The notes under the pieces are model-generated. The model had not been told where the DNA came from, ran no database searches, and saw only the letters and a program-made list of their open reading frames with translations. A stretch of 64,000 nucleotides of DNA from Actinomadura formosensis NBRC 14204 (GTDB taxonomy: Bacteria > Actinomycetota > Actinomycetes > Streptosporangiales > Streptosporangiaceae), in NCBI RefSeq assembly GCF_001552155.1, contig NZ_BCQQ01000017.1:1-64000 (forward strand), written 5' to 3'. Numbering within the stretch: position 1 is the first letter of the stretch; each line of letters opens with the position of its first letter. A program made the position numbers and the translations under genes. Of this stretch, positions 45,706-56,178 are shown one piece after another.

Positions 45706-46344
45706 TCAGGAGACGGGGCCCTCGGAGGGCACCTGGTTGGCGCTGAGCACCACGTGGTCGACGAACCCGTAGTCCTTGGCCTCGTCGGCGGTGAACCAGC
45801 GGTCGCGGTCGGAGTCGCGCTCGATCTGGTCGAGCTCCTGGCCGGTGTGCTCGGCGATCTTCTCGGCGAGCGTCCGCTTCACGTAGAGCATCTGCTCGGC
45901 CTGGATCTTGATGTCGGAGGCCGTGCCGCCGATGCCGCCGGACGGCTGGTGCATCATGATGCGCGCGTGCGGCAGGGCGTAGCGCTTGCCCTGGGCGCCC
46001 GCGCACAGCAGGAACTGCCCCATCGACGCGGCGAGCCCCATGCCCACCGTGACGATGTCGTTCGGGACGTACTGCATGATGTCGTAGATCGCCATGCCGG
46101 CGGTGACCGAGCCGCCTGGCGAGTTGATGTAGAGCGTGATGTCACGGCGGCCGTCCTCGGCCGACAGCAGCAGGAGCTCGGCGCAGATGCGGTTCGCGAT
46201 GTCGTCGTCGACCTGCTGGCCGAGGAAGACGATGCGTTCGCGCAGCAGCCGCTGGAACAGCTGGTCGCCCAGAGGCAACAGGGGCGCCTCGGCGACCCGC
46301 GCCTGGATCCGCGACGACTCGTCGAAAGTCGGAGGCATGCTCAC
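45706..46344 (-). CDS. clpP: ClpP protease subunit (first gene of the pair)
   Basis: A 212-residue ClpP. Catalytic Ser in [18 protein letters not shown], His in [13 protein letters not shown] and Asp in the [20 protein letters not shown] segment. GTG at 46344 behind GGAGG is taken as start; an ATG two codons later is possible. It differs clearly from the neighbouring ClpP, consistent with a heteromeric ClpP1P2 protease. It sits 200 bases downstream of tig across a terminator, so it may have its own promoter. Confidence 0.95.
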   Translation of the reverse strand: MSMPPTFDESSRIQARVAEAPLLPLGDQLFQRLLRERIVFLGQQVDDDIANRICAELLLLSAEDGRRDITLYINSPGGSVTAGMAIYDIMQYVPNDIVTVGMGLAASMGQFLLCAGAQGKRYALPHARIMMHQPSGGIGGTASDIKIQAEQMLYVKRTLAEKIAEHTGQELDQIERDSDRDRWFTADEAKDYGFVDHVVLSANQVPSEGPVS

Positions 46345-46490
46345 CGGGTGTTCCTCCGGTCCTTTTTAATCGGTTCGGATGATTGGACATTAACGCGCTC
46401 GCGGGCCCGCTTAAGCCCGGGGGGCCGCCTTTTCGCCAGGGGCGTACCCGGCCGGCGCCCCCGCAGCCCTGATCCGTTCCGCTCATGGCA

Positions 46491-46526
46491 GAACGCCCCG
46501 CACCCGGGGACGGGTGCGGGGCGTTC
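46491..46526 (-). terminator. Terminator after tig
   Basis: A 15-bp perfect stem (GAACGCCCCGCACCC with its complement) and a 6-base loop lie about 20 bases after the tig stop and separate it from the clpP pair. Confidence 0.85.
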
Positions 46527-46546
46527 TCGATGCGCCGGAGGACGGC

Positions 46547-48007
46547 TCAGGCGTCCTTGTCCTTCGCGTCCTTCTCCTCGGCCGGTTCCGCGGCGGGAGT
46601 CTCCTCAGCGGCGGCCTCAGCGGTCTCCGCGGGGGTCTCCTCGGCCTCGGCCTCGGTCTCCTCCTCGGCCTGGGCGGTCTCACCGTTCAGCTCGCGCTGC
46701 ACGGCGGCGAGGTCGATCTCGTTGCCCGACTCGTCCTTGACGGTGACGTGCTCGACGACGAGGTTCAGCGCCTTGCTGCGCAGCACCTCCGAGACGACCG
46801 CCGGAAGCTGGTTGTTCTGCGTCAGGTACTCGGCGAGCTGCTGCGGCTGCACGCCCATCTGCATGGCCTGCGTGACGACGTACTCGCTGAGCTCCTCGTT
46901 CTCGACGCTCAGCTCCTCCTGGACGGCGAGCTGGTCGAGCACGAAGCCGCCCTTGACCGCGAGCCGGGCCGCGTCGGCGACCTCGGTGTCGAACTCCTCC
47001 TCGGACTTCTCCTCGTCGGAGAGGTAGTCCTCCTTGGTCATGCCGGCCATCTGGAGCTGCTGCTCCAGCTGCTGGTTGCGGCGGCTGATCTCCTCTTCCA
47101 CGACCTTCTCGGGAAGCGGGATGTCGACCTTCTCCAGCAGGGCCTCAAGGGCCTTGTCGCGCGCCTCGGACAGCTGCTGCAGCCTCACCTGCCGGCCGAG
47201 CCGGGTGCGGACGTCGTCGCGCAGCTCGCCGATCGTGTCGAACTCGCTGGCGAGCTGGGCGAACTCGTCGTCCAGCTCGGGCAGGTTCTTGACCTTGACG
47301 CTCTGCACGGTGACGGTGATCTCGGCCTCCTCGCCGGCGTGCTCGCCGCCGGGCAGGGTGCCGGTGAACGTCTTGTCCTCGCCGGCGGACAGGCCGATGA
47401 GCGCCTCGTCCAGGCCCTCGATCGCCGACTTGCTGCCGACCTCGTAGGAGTAGCCGGTCGTGGACGCGTCCTCGACCTCCTCGCCGTCGATCTCGGCGGC
47501 CAGGTCGACGGTGGCGAAGTCGCCCTCCTCGACGGCGCGCTCGGCGGTGGTGAGGGACGCGAACCGCTCGCGCAGGTTGCCGATGGTCTCCTCGACCTGC
47601 TCGTCGGTGACCTCGGCGGCCTCGACGACGACCTCAAGGCCGTCGTAGTCGGGCACCTCGAACTTCGGCCGGATGTCCACCTCGGCGGTGAACGCGAACT
47701 GGGTGCCGTCCTCCAGCTCGGTCACCTCGACGTCGGGCTGCCCGAGCACGAAGATCTCGGACTCCTCGACGGCGCGGCCGTACAGCTCCGGAAGCGCGTC
47801 GTTGACGGCCTCCTGCAGGACCGCACCCCGGCCGACGTACTTGTCGATCAGCGGGGCGGGGACCTTGCCGGGCCGGAAGCCCTTGATCCGCACCTGCTGC
47901 GAGATCTCCTTGTACGCCTTGTCGAGGTTCGGCTTGAGCTCGTCGAACGGAACCTCGACGGTGAGCTTGACCCTCGTGGGGGTCAGCTCCTCGACATCGG
48001 TCTTCAC
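46547..48007 (-). CDS. tig: Trigger factor, ribosome-associated chaperone
   Basis: A 486-residue peptidyl-prolyl isomerase chaperone docking at the nascent-chain exit. The N-terminal ribosome-binding domain includes the IKGFRPGKVPAPLI signature near residue 42, followed by the FKBP-like domain (EGDFATVDLAAEIDGEEV) and the helical C-domain. A 45-residue Glu/Ala-rich acidic tail ends it, longer than in Gram-negative trigger factors but normal for actinomycetes. GTG start at 48007 behind AAGGAG. The tig-clpP-clpP-clpX order is conserved. Confidence 0.96.
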   Translation of the reverse strand: MKTDVEELTPTRVKLTVEVPFDELKPNLDKAYKEISQQVRIKGFRPGKVPAPLIDKYVGRGAVLQEAVNDALPELYGRAVEESEIFVLGQPDVEVTELEDGTQFAFTAEVDIRPKFEVPDYDGLEVVVEAAEVTDEQVEETIGNLRERFASLTTAERAVEEGDFATVDLAAEIDGEEVEDASTTGYSYEVGSKSAIEGLDEALIGLSAGEDKTFTGTLPGGEHAGEEAEITVTVQSVKVKNLPELDDEFAQLASEFDTIGELRDDVRTRLGRQVRLQQLSEARDKALEALLEKVDIPLPEKVVEEEISRRNQQLEQQLQMAGMTKEDYLSDEEKSEEEFDTEVADAARLAVKGGFVLDQLAVQEELSVENEELSEYVVTQAMQMGVQPQQLAEYLTQNNQLPAVVSEVLRSKALNLVVEHVTVKDESGNEIDLAAVQRELNGETAQAEEETEAEAEETPAETAEAAAEETPAAEPAEEKDAKDKDA

Positions 48008-48232
48008 TGGGGTTGGTCTCCTTGATCGGGCGCTGTGTCGGCCGCGGCGTTCGACGCGTGCTCAGTCAGGGGCGCGGGCACGCCGAAGAAGGGCTCCGCG
48101 CCTTCGCGCGCCAAGTCTATGGGGTCGCGGCCCCGGCTGCGGACATAGGAGGCTCACAAGGCCGGCGAATCCGCGTCAACACTCCTGCACACGGAGTGAC
48201 ATGAGGAGCCGGAAGCCCCATACTCGTCCGGG

Positions 48233-49372
48233 ATGAACGGGATAGCCGCGGCTTTCAGTGCGACCGGTCTCTACTACCTCGGGTTCGCCGTCTTCAAGCT
48301 GGCGGCGGACCGGATGCCCCCGGTACGAGGCAGCCGCATCCCGCACCTGGCGTGGACGACCGCCGGCAACTGGATCTTCCTGATCGCGCTCGGCCTCGTG
48401 CTCGGCGGGCTCGGCCTGCAGATCCTCGCGCTGGGCAGGCTGCCGCTCTCCACCGCCGTGCCGATCTTCATGTCGGGCATGGTGCCGCTGCTGGTGATCG
48501 CGCTGGTGTTCTTCGGGGAGCGGCTCACCCCGCGCGAGTGGCTGAGCCTGGTGCTGATCGGCGCGGCGATCCTGCTGCTGACCGCGTCGCTGAGCGGGGA
48601 CGAGCCGATCGGCTCGGCGGACGCGCCGCTGTGGAAGATCGTGGTCGTGGCCGCCCCGGCGGTCGCGGTGCCGGTGCTGATCTTCGTTCTCGGCGACCAC
48701 CGGCCGGACGGCCGGCACGCCCGCCCCGTCACCGGCATCGCCTACGGGCTCGGTTCGGGTTTCCCGGTCGGCACCGCCGAACTGGCGATCAAGGGGTGGA
48801 GCGACGACCCCGGCGCCACCAGCCTGAAGATCGCCGCGACGCCGTGGCCGTACCTGACCGTCCTCGCGGCGGCCGCCGGTTTCGGGATCATGGTGATGGC
48901 GTTCCAGCGCTGCCGGGTGTCGATCGTGTCGACGGTCATGACGGTGAGCGCCAAGTCCTACCTGCTGACCATGGGCACGTTCCTGTACGGGGAGCCCTGG
49001 CCGCAGGACCCGGCGCACTCCGCGATGCGGCTGGGCGCGCTGATGCTGGGGGCGATCGCCGTCCTGCAGTTCCCCCGGCACCGGCCGGTCGCGCAGGAGC
49101 CCCGGGCCGCGTCCCGCGAGGACGTGCACGCCGCGCGTGACCCGTTCGGCGACCCGGCGATCGGCGGTCCGGTACTGGGCGGTCCGGTACCGGGCGGCCC
49201 CCGGCTCGGGCAGGCGCAGGTGCCGCCCCGGCGTTCCTCGCTCGCACGCGGGCCGCTGGGGCGGGAGGGCGGGCACGACCGCCGGGACGGGACGCCGCCG
49301 CGCCGTCCCGTCCGCCCGCAGAGCCCCACCGAGACCGGATCGGACGGACGCTGGCGCGGCTTCAGCGACTGA
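48233..49372 (+). CDS. DMT-like membrane protein with long C-terminal tail
   Basis: A 379-residue membrane protein with eight to nine hydrophobic segments over residues 1-280 in the paired pattern of the drug/metabolite-transporter or magnesium-transporter-like (NIPA) superfamily (for example LLVIALVFFGERLTPREWLS and LTMGTFLYGEPWPQ, both bearing the GE motif of EamA repeats). The substrate is unknown. The last 95 residues are cytoplasmic, Pro/Gly/Arg-rich, with a short repeat GGPVLGGPVPGGPRLG. The C-tail is unusual for the family. It has its own promoter, divergent from tig, and ends at a hairpin facing tex. Confidence 0.8.
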   Translation: MNGIAAAFSATGLYYLGFAVFKLAADRMPPVRGSRIPHLAWTTAGNWIFLIALGLVLGGLGLQILALGRLPLSTAVPIFMSGMVPLLVIALVFFGERLTPREWLSLVLIGAAILLLTASLSGDEPIGSADAPLWKIVVVAAPAVAVPVLIFVLGDHRPDGRHARPVTGIAYGLGSGFPVGTAELAIKGWSDDPGATSLKIAATPWPYLTVLAAAAGFGIMVMAFQRCRVSIVSTVMTVSAKSYLLTMGTFLYGEPWPQDPAHSAMRLGALMLGAIAVLQFPRHRPVAQEPRAASREDVHAARDPFGDPAIGGPVLGGPVPGGPRLGQAQVPPRRSSLARGPLGREGGHDRRDGTPPRRPVRPQSPTETGSDGRWRGFSD

Positions 49373-49421
49373 TCATCGCGCCGGGGCGCGGGGCGCCCCC
49401 GCGCCGCCACGGCGCGAGGAC

Positions 49422-49447
49422 CCCCGGCCTCCGGTCAGAGGCCGGGG
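49422..49447. terminator. Bidirectional terminator between convergent genes
   Basis: A 10-bp stem (CCCCGGCCTC with its complement) and a 6-base loop lie between the DMT-like gene and tex, which converge here. Confidence 0.65.
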
Positions 49448-49457
49448 ATCGTCCGTC

Positions 49458-51950
49458 TCAGCGGCCCTTGCGGTCCTTGCCGGGCAGACCTTTGTCGAGG
49501 CCCGCGCGGCGGAGGGCGTCGGCCATGGCGCCGCCGCCCGAGAAGCCGCCGCCCTGGCCGCCACCACCCTGACCACCGCGGCCCTGGCCGCCACGGCTCT
49601 GGCCGCCACGGGCCTGGCCACCACGGGCCTGACCGCCGCGGCCGGCGGCGCGCTGGTTCTGGCCGCCGCGGTTCGGGCGTCCGTCACGGTCGCGCTGCTC
49701 GCCGCGCCGCCCGCCGCCCTGCTGCCGCCCGCCGCCCGGCTCGTCGTCCAGACGCAGCGTGAGCGAGATGCGCTTGCGCTGGAGGTCGACGTCCAGGACC
49801 TTGACGCGGACGATGTCGCCGGGCTTGGCGACGTCGCGCGGGTCCTGCACGAACTTGTCCGACATGGCGGAGATGTGGACGAGGCCGTCCTGGTGGACGC
49901 CGACGTCCACGAACGCGCCGAACGCGGCGGCGTTGGTGACGACGCCCTCCAGGATCATCCCGGGCTCGAGGTCGGCGATCTTGTTGACGCCCTCCTTGAA
50001 CGTGGCGGTCCGGAACGCCGGGCGCGGGTCGCGGCCGGGCTTCTCCAGCTCGGCGAGGATGTCGGTGACGGTCGGCAGCCCGAAGGTGTCGTCGACGAAG
50101 TCCACCGGCTTCAGGGAGCGCAGGACGGCGGTGTTGCCGATGAGCCCCTTGATGTCGTTGCCGGCCGCGTCCAGGATGCGGCGCACGACCGGGTACGCCT
50201 CCGGGTGCACGCTGGAGGCGTCCAGCGGGTCGTCGCCGCCGGGGATGCGCAGGAAGCCGGCGCACTGCTCGAACGCCTTCGGGCCGAGCCGCGGGACGCC
50301 CCTGAGCCCGGCGCGGTCGCGGAACGGGCCGTTGGCGTCGCGGTGCGCGATGATGTTCTCCGCGAGGCCCTCGCCGATGCCGGACACGCGGGTGAGCAGC
50401 GGCACGGACGCGGTGTTGACGTCCACGCCGACGGCGTTCACGCAGTCCTCGACGACGGCGTCCAGGGATCGGGACAGCTTCACCTCGGACACGTCGTGCT
50501 GGTACTGGCCGACGCCGATCGACTTGGGGTCGATCTTGACCAGCTCGGCGAGCGGGTCCTGGAGGCGGCGGGCGATGGAGACGGCGCCGCGCAGCGACAC
50601 GTCCATGCCGGGCAGCTCGCGTCCCGCGTACTCCGACGCCGAGTACACCGACGCGCCCGCCTCCGACACCATGATCTTGGTGAGCCCGAGGTCGGGGTGC
50701 CGGGCGATCAGGTCGGCGGCGAGCTTGTCGGTCTCGCGCGAGGCGGTCCCGTTGCCGATCGAGACCAGGTCGACCTTGTGCTCGCGGGCGAGGCGGGCGA
50801 GCGTCTCGATCGACTCGTCCCACTTGCGGCGCGGTTCGTGGGGGTAGATCGTGTCGGTGGCGACGACCTTGCCGGTGGCGTCCACGACGGCGACCTTCAC
50901 GCCGGTCCGCAGGCCCGGGTCGAGGCCCATGGTGGCGCGGGTCCCGGCGGGCGCGGCGAGCAGGAGGTCGCGCAGGTTGGCGGCGAACACGCGGACCGCC
51001 TCGTCCTCGGCCTCCTGCCGCAGCCGGGTGCGCAGGTCGATGCCGAGGTGGACGAGGATCCGGGTGCGCCAGGCCCAGCGGACCGTGTCCGACAGCCACC
51101 TGTCGGCCGGACGGCCCTGGTCGGCGACCTGGAACCGGCGCGCGATCTCCACCTCGTAGGAGCTGCGCGCGGCCGGGTCGTCGCCGGCCTCCTCCGGCTC
51201 CAGGTCGAGGTCGAGGACCTCTTCCTTCTCGCCCCGGAACAGCGCGAGGACGCGGTGCGAGGGCAGTTTCGCCAGCGGCTCGGAGAACTCGAAGTAGTCG
51301 GAGAACTTGGCGCCGGCCTCCTCCTTGCCCTCCCGGACCCGCGAGACCATGCGTCCCCGGGTCCACATGCGCTCGCGCAGCGCGCCGATGAGGTCGGCGT
51401 CCTCGGCGAAGCGCTCGACGAGGACGGCGCGGGCGCCCTCCAGCGCGGCGGCCGCGTCCGCGACGCCCTTCTCGGCGTCCACGTAGCCGGCGGCCTCGGC
51501 CTGCGGGTCGCGGGACGGGTCGTCCAGCAGCAGGTCGGCGAGCGGTTCGAGTCCGGCCTCCCGGGCGATCTGCGCCTTGGTGCGCCGCTTCGGCTTGTAC
51601 GGGAGGTAGATGTCCTCCAGCCGCGCCTTGGAGTCGGCCTGCATGATGCGGGCCCTGAGCTCGTCGGTGAGCTTGCCCTGCGACTCGATCGACTCCAGGA
51701 TCGCGGCGCGGCGCTCGTCCAGTTCGCGCAGGTAGCGCAGCCGCTCCTCCACCGCGCGGAGCTGCGCGTCGTCGAGCGCTCCGGTCACCTCCTTGCGGTA
51801 GCGGGCGATGAACGGGACGGTCGCCCCGCCGTCGAGCAGGTCCACCGCGACCCGGACCTGGCCCTCGCGGACGCCGATCTCGTCGGCGATGCGCTGGGTA
51901 ATGGGCGGCGTGTCCTGCCCGGCGGACGTCTGGTTGATGGTCGCTGTCAC
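49458..51950 (-). CDS. tex: Tex-family RNA-binding transcriptional accessory protein
   Basis: An 830-residue Tex protein: N-terminal helical part ([20 protein letters not shown]), YqgF/RNase-H-like domain ([20 protein letters not shown]), helix-hairpin-helix repeats ([20 protein letters not shown]) and an S1 domain ([20 protein letters not shown]). The final 70 residues are an uncommon RGG/GGQ tail, including [20 protein letters not shown], before a basic end. It presumably binds structured RNA. GTG at 51950 gives the family N-terminus. Confidence 0.94.
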   Translation of the reverse strand: MTATINQTSAGQDTPPITQRIADEIGVREGQVRVAVDLLDGGATVPFIARYRKEVTGALDDAQLRAVEERLRYLRELDERRAAILESIESQGKLTDELRARIMQADSKARLEDIYLPYKPKRRTKAQIAREAGLEPLADLLLDDPSRDPQAEAAGYVDAEKGVADAAAALEGARAVLVERFAEDADLIGALRERMWTRGRMVSRVREGKEEAGAKFSDYFEFSEPLAKLPSHRVLALFRGEKEEVLDLDLEPEEAGDDPAARSSYEVEIARRFQVADQGRPADRWLSDTVRWAWRTRILVHLGIDLRTRLRQEAEDEAVRVFAANLRDLLLAAPAGTRATMGLDPGLRTGVKVAVVDATGKVVATDTIYPHEPRRKWDESIETLARLAREHKVDLVSIGNGTASRETDKLAADLIARHPDLGLTKIMVSEAGASVYSASEYAGRELPGMDVSLRGAVSIARRLQDPLAELVKIDPKSIGVGQYQHDVSEVKLSRSLDAVVEDCVNAVGVDVNTASVPLLTRVSGIGEGLAENIIAHRDANGPFRDRAGLRGVPRLGPKAFEQCAGFLRIPGGDDPLDASSVHPEAYPVVRRILDAAGNDIKGLIGNTAVLRSLKPVDFVDDTFGLPTVTDILAELEKPGRDPRPAFRTATFKEGVNKIADLEPGMILEGVVTNAAAFGAFVDVGVHQDGLVHISAMSDKFVQDPRDVAKPGDIVRVKVLDVDLQRKRISLTLRLDDEPGGGRQQGGGRRGEQRDRDGRPNRGGQNQRAAGRGGQARGGQARGGQSRGGQGRGGQGGGGQGGGFSGGGAMADALRRAGLDKGLPGKDRKGR

Positions 51951-52066
51951 AGCTTGGATTCGCTTTCTCCCCTGAGTGTCGCCAGAGCATTGTCCAGGCA
52001 ATGGCCCCGCTTGTCTCCTCACCACCTGAACGAAGCTCACGAGGGTAGAGGTAACTCCACCCGGTC

Positions 52067-52183
52067 GTCACCGAGAAGGCGATCGGCAAGCACACCAACA
52101 GCATCTTCGGCAAGCTGGGGCTGCCGCCGTCCGGGGACGACAACCGGCGGGTGCCGGCCGTCCTCGCCTATCTCGGCGTCTGA
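52067..52183 (+). pseudogene. C-terminal remnant of a LuxR-family response regulator
   Basis: Reading from 52067, 38 codons end in TGA. The sequence [20 protein letters not shown] continues PPSGDDNRRVPAVLAYLGV, an almost perfect ending of a NarL/LuxR response regulator (recognition helix, then the usual DDHRRVLAVLAYL tail). A stop codon lies 12 bases upstream in the same frame and no receiver domain is present, so the rest of the gene has been lost. It lies between the tex start and the cupin stop. Confidence 0.7.
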
Positions 52184-52196
52184 TCCCCCTTCCCGG

Positions 52197-52613
52197 TCAC
52201 CTGGCCCAGGGCGGAACGATGCGCTCGTCCCCCTGGGGCGCGAGGTCGCACTTGTCCGGGTCGATGATCGCGTCCGGGTCGTAGGCGAGGCAGCCGGCGT
52301 GGGCGGCGACGACGGCGGTGAACCCGGTGCCCGCGGTGGTCATCTGGCGCGGCCGGCCGGCGGGCAGGACGACGGTGTCGCCGGCGCTCGCCTCCAGTTC
52401 GCGGCCGTCCAGGTCGATGGTCGCGGTGCCGTCCAGGAACGTCCACACCTGCTCGGTGTCGAAGGCGTGCAGCGGGCCGGTCTTGCCCGGCGCCATGTCG
52501 ACGCGCCACACGGCGAGACCCTCGGTGCCGCCCTGGGTGGGCGTGGCGAACGTCGTCATGACGCCGTTCGGCGTCTCGGTACGGCGGCTGTCGGCGTTGC
52601 GGATGAGCGTCAT
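52197..52613 (-). CDS. Cupin-domain protein
   Basis: A 138-residue single-domain cupin. The first motif GKTGPLHAFDTEQVWTFLDG has one His and the expected Glu-like position; the second, GDTVVLPAGRPRQMT, lacks the usual His, so metal binding may be weak or absent. The role may be binding a small molecule or isomerisation; unknown. It is divergent from a MarR gene across a 60-base gap with two operator-like sites, hence is probably the regulated target. Confidence 0.87.
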   Translation of the reverse strand: MTLIRNADSRRTETPNGVMTTFATPTQGGTEGLAVWRVDMAPGKTGPLHAFDTEQVWTFLDGTATIDLDGRELEASAGDTVVLPAGRPRQMTTAGTGFTAVVAAHAGCLAYDPDAIIDPDKCDLAPQGDERIVPPWAR

Positions 52614-52633
52614 GGCCCCGATCCCCTAACTTA

Positions 52634-52669
52634 GACAAAGTGGTTGTCCATATAGTCAACGAGGTTGTC
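52634..52669. promoter_or_regulatory. Twin inverted-repeat operator between cupin and marR genes
   Basis: Two 15-base elements of form G(A/T)CAA-N5-TTGTC lie at 52634-52648 (GACAAAGTGGTTGTC) and 52655-52669 (GTCAACGAGGTTGTC), starting 21 bases apart, that is, on the same face of the helix. They overlap a possible minus-strand promoter (TTGACT, 17 bases, GTCTAA). They fit a MarR dimer pair that represses both divergent genes. Confidence 0.6.
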
Positions 52670-52673
52670 TTTC

Positions 52674-53144
52674 ATGTCAAGCGACACCCCCGGGTTCGAG
52701 CTGCCGCTGCGGCTCTTCCTCGCCTTCCGCGTGATCATCGACGAGCTGCACGCCGAACTGGCCCGCGAAGGGCATCCCGGCCTGCGCCCGATGCACGGCT
52801 TCGTCTTCCAGGCCATCGGGCCGGACGGCACGACGGCCGTGGAGCTCGGCCGCCGGCTCGGGGTGTCCAAGCAGGCCGCGGGCAAGATGATCGAGTCGCT
52901 GGAGCGGGCCGGGTACGTCGAGCGCGGCGCCGATCCGCGGGACGCCCGGCGCAAGATCGTCCGGCTGACCACGCGCGGGACGGACTCGCTGGCCCGGTCC
53001 GCGCAGATCTTCGACCGGATCCGGGACGACTGGGTCCAGGCGCTGGGCGCCGATCGCGTCCGGGCCCTGGAGGACGACCTGCGCCGGATGACGCCCGCCG
53101 ACCTGTGGCGGCTCGACATGCCCGGCTGGTTCGGGACGGCCTGA
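52674..53144 (+). CDS. MarR-family transcriptional regulator
   Basis: A 156-residue winged-helix regulator. The core covers FVFQAIGPDGTTAVELGRRL, recognition helix GVSKQAAGKMIESLERAGYV and wing ERGADPRDARRKIVRLTTRG. The ATG at 52674 follows GAGG; a TTG three codons upstream lacks support. It is divergent from a cupin gene and probably autoregulates through the twin repeats that cover its own start region. Ligand unknown. Confidence 0.92.
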   Translation: MSSDTPGFELPLRLFLAFRVIIDELHAELAREGHPGLRPMHGFVFQAIGPDGTTAVELGRRLGVSKQAAGKMIESLERAGYVERGADPRDARRKIVRLTTRGTDSLARSAQIFDRIRDDWVQALGADRVRALEDDLRRMTPADLWRLDMPGWFGTA

Positions 53145-53241
53145 ACCTCCCGCGGAAACCTTCTCCGGGGACGGCGACCGTACGGGTCCAGGCAAGCGCT
53201 CAGACCACCCGCGGCGGGGTTCACGGGCTCGCCGCAAGCCC

Positions 53242-53304
53242 TTGAACACGCCGTTCCGCCCGGTTACCATCCTTCCAATTCTTAGGAAACTTTCCTAAGA
53301 ATTG
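53242..53304 (+). promoter_or_regulatory. Chitinase promoter with perfect palindrome
   Basis: TTGAAC (53242-53247) and TACCAT (53265-53270) are 17 bases apart. Six bases later begins a perfect inverted repeat, 14-base arms 53276-53289 and 53291-53304 around one C, with core TTAGGAAACTTTCCTAA. It would sit at the transcription start, so a bound repressor would block initiation or escape. It is not the DasR-type ACTGGTCTAGACCACT element. Confidence 0.65.
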
Positions 53305-53348
53305 AGCGGGGATTCCTGTTTGCTCGGGGGCCGGACGAACGGAGAATC

Positions 53349-55184
<1,836 letters not shown>

Positions 55185-55254
55185 CCGCATGAGCGGTCTC
55201 GGCCGGGCTGTTCGCAGGAGGGGACTCCCCCAGCCCCTCAGACGGCCGAGACAT

Positions 55255-55291
55255 CGGGCCCCTGACCAACCGGACGCCGGTCAGGGGCCCG
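55255..55291 (+). terminator. Terminator after the chitinase gene
   Basis: A perfect 13-bp stem (CGGGCCCCTGACC with its complement) closes an 11-base loop about 70 bases after the chitinase stop and 26 bases before the HAD gene. Confidence 0.75.
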
Positions 55292-55316
55292 TCCATTCTC
55301 CCGGCACAATGGGCCC

Positions 55317-55994
55317 GTGCTGGCGACGGTGCTGTTCGACCTCGACGGGACGCTCCTCGACCACGAAGGGGCCGCGGGCGAGGCGATCGTCCGGTCGTTC
55401 CCGGACGCGGACGCGGGGTGGCTCGTCCGGCGCTGGATGGAGCTGACCGAGGAGGCCGTCGACCGGTACCTGGCGGGCGACCTGGACTTCACCGCCCAGC
55501 GCCGCAGCCGGATCGTCCGGCTCGCCCGGGAACTGGGCCTCGGAACGTGGGGCGACGCCCGCGCCGACGCGTGGCTTTCGGAGTATGTGGCGCTCTATGA
55601 GGCGGCGTGGCGTCCGTTTCCCGATGTCAGGGCCGCACTGGACGTCCTGGCGGGACGCGGCCTGCGGCTCGGGGTGATCACGAACGGGGACGCCGCGCAG
55701 CAGCGGGCGAAGGTCGAAGGGCTGGGCCTCGCGGACCTGCTGCCCTATGTCGTGGCGTCCAGCGAGGCGGGCTCCGCCAAGCCGGCCGCCGGAATCTTCC
55801 GGACGGCCTGCGCGGGCCTCGGCGTCCCGCCCGGCGAGGCCGCCTACGTCGGCGACCGCCTCGTCACCGACGCCCGGGGCGCCGCCGCCGCGGGGCTGAG
55901 GGGCATATGGCTCGACCGTTCCGGCGATCCTCCGCCCGACCTGGAGGTCACCCGCATCACGTCCCTGACCGCCCTTCCCGGGCTCCTCGGCTGA
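55317..55994 (+). CDS. HAD-IA family hydrolase
   Basis: A 225-residue haloacid-dehalogenase-superfamily phosphatase. Motif I VLFDLDGTLLDHEG with nucleophile Asp, motif II VITNGDAAQQR, motif III Lys in EAGSAKPAAGIFRTAC and motif IV VGDRLVTDARGAAAAG give a complete active site with an alpha-helical cap (residues 18-90), the YjjG/PGP-like class. Substrate unknown. The start is GTG at 55317. Its last bases and the region up to alaS may be part of the structured alaS leader. Confidence 0.9.
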   Translation: MLATVLFDLDGTLLDHEGAAGEAIVRSFPDADAGWLVRRWMELTEEAVDRYLAGDLDFTAQRRSRIVRLARELGLGTWGDARADAWLSEYVALYEAAWRPFPDVRAALDVLAGRGLRLGVITNGDAAQQRAKVEGLGLADLLPYVVASSEAGSAKPAAGIFRTACAGLGVPPGEAAYVGDRLVTDARGAAAAGLRGIWLDRSGDPPPDLEVTRITSLTALPGLLG

Positions 55995-56046
55995 TCACCG
56001 GAAATTCATGTGCCGTCACGCGAGGTGCGGGATAGCGTGATCTGTG

Positions 56047-56178
56047 ATGGACATTCACGAGGTGGGACGGCGAGCTAGCCGCGCCGGGCTGGGGAACGGG
56101 CAGTCGTGCCCGGCCCGGCTCGGCGGTGTGCGCCGTCATCCCATCGACCTCGTGAGGCCGTCCCATGCTTTCGACTGA
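56047..56178 (+). CDS. Possible 43-codon upstream ORF in the alaS leader
   Basis: ATG at 56047 opens a 43-codon frame (MDIHEVGRRASRAGLGNGQS, ending SHAFD) that runs through the whole structured leader and stops at 56178, inside alaS, whose ATG it overlaps in another frame. No good ribosome site precedes it, and alanine codons are not enriched. If translated, ribosomes would disrupt the leader helices and expose the alaS start, so it could be a sensing leader peptide. It may equally be chance. Confidence 0.25.
   Translation: MDIHEVGRRASRAGLGNGQSCPARLGGVRRHPIDLVRPSHAFD
56055..56164 (+). promoter_or_regulatory. Structured alaS leader with competing helices
   Basis: One nearly continuous hairpin can form: 56055-56063 with 56147-56155, 56066-56072 with 56131-56137, 56078-56081 with 56121-56124, 56083-56089 with 56113-56119, and 56097-56102 with 56107-56112 (GTCG loop). 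The outer helix covers the start of the SD-like GTGAGG. A rival helix pairs 56064-56071 (GGGACGGC) with 56157-56164 (GCCGTCCC), the bases immediately before the alaS ATG, and excludes the second helix. GGTGGGACGGCG at 56061-56072 resembles the T-box consensus GGTGGNACCGCG. This is a likely translational switch; the ligand is unknown. Confidence 0.55.

Noticed and set aside
56061..56072. A standard T-box riboswitch before alaS
   Set aside because: Only the short GGTGGGACGGCG segment resembles it (one mismatch); stem I, a specifier codon and the usual spacing to the sequestering arm are not clear, so I report it as a structured leader instead.
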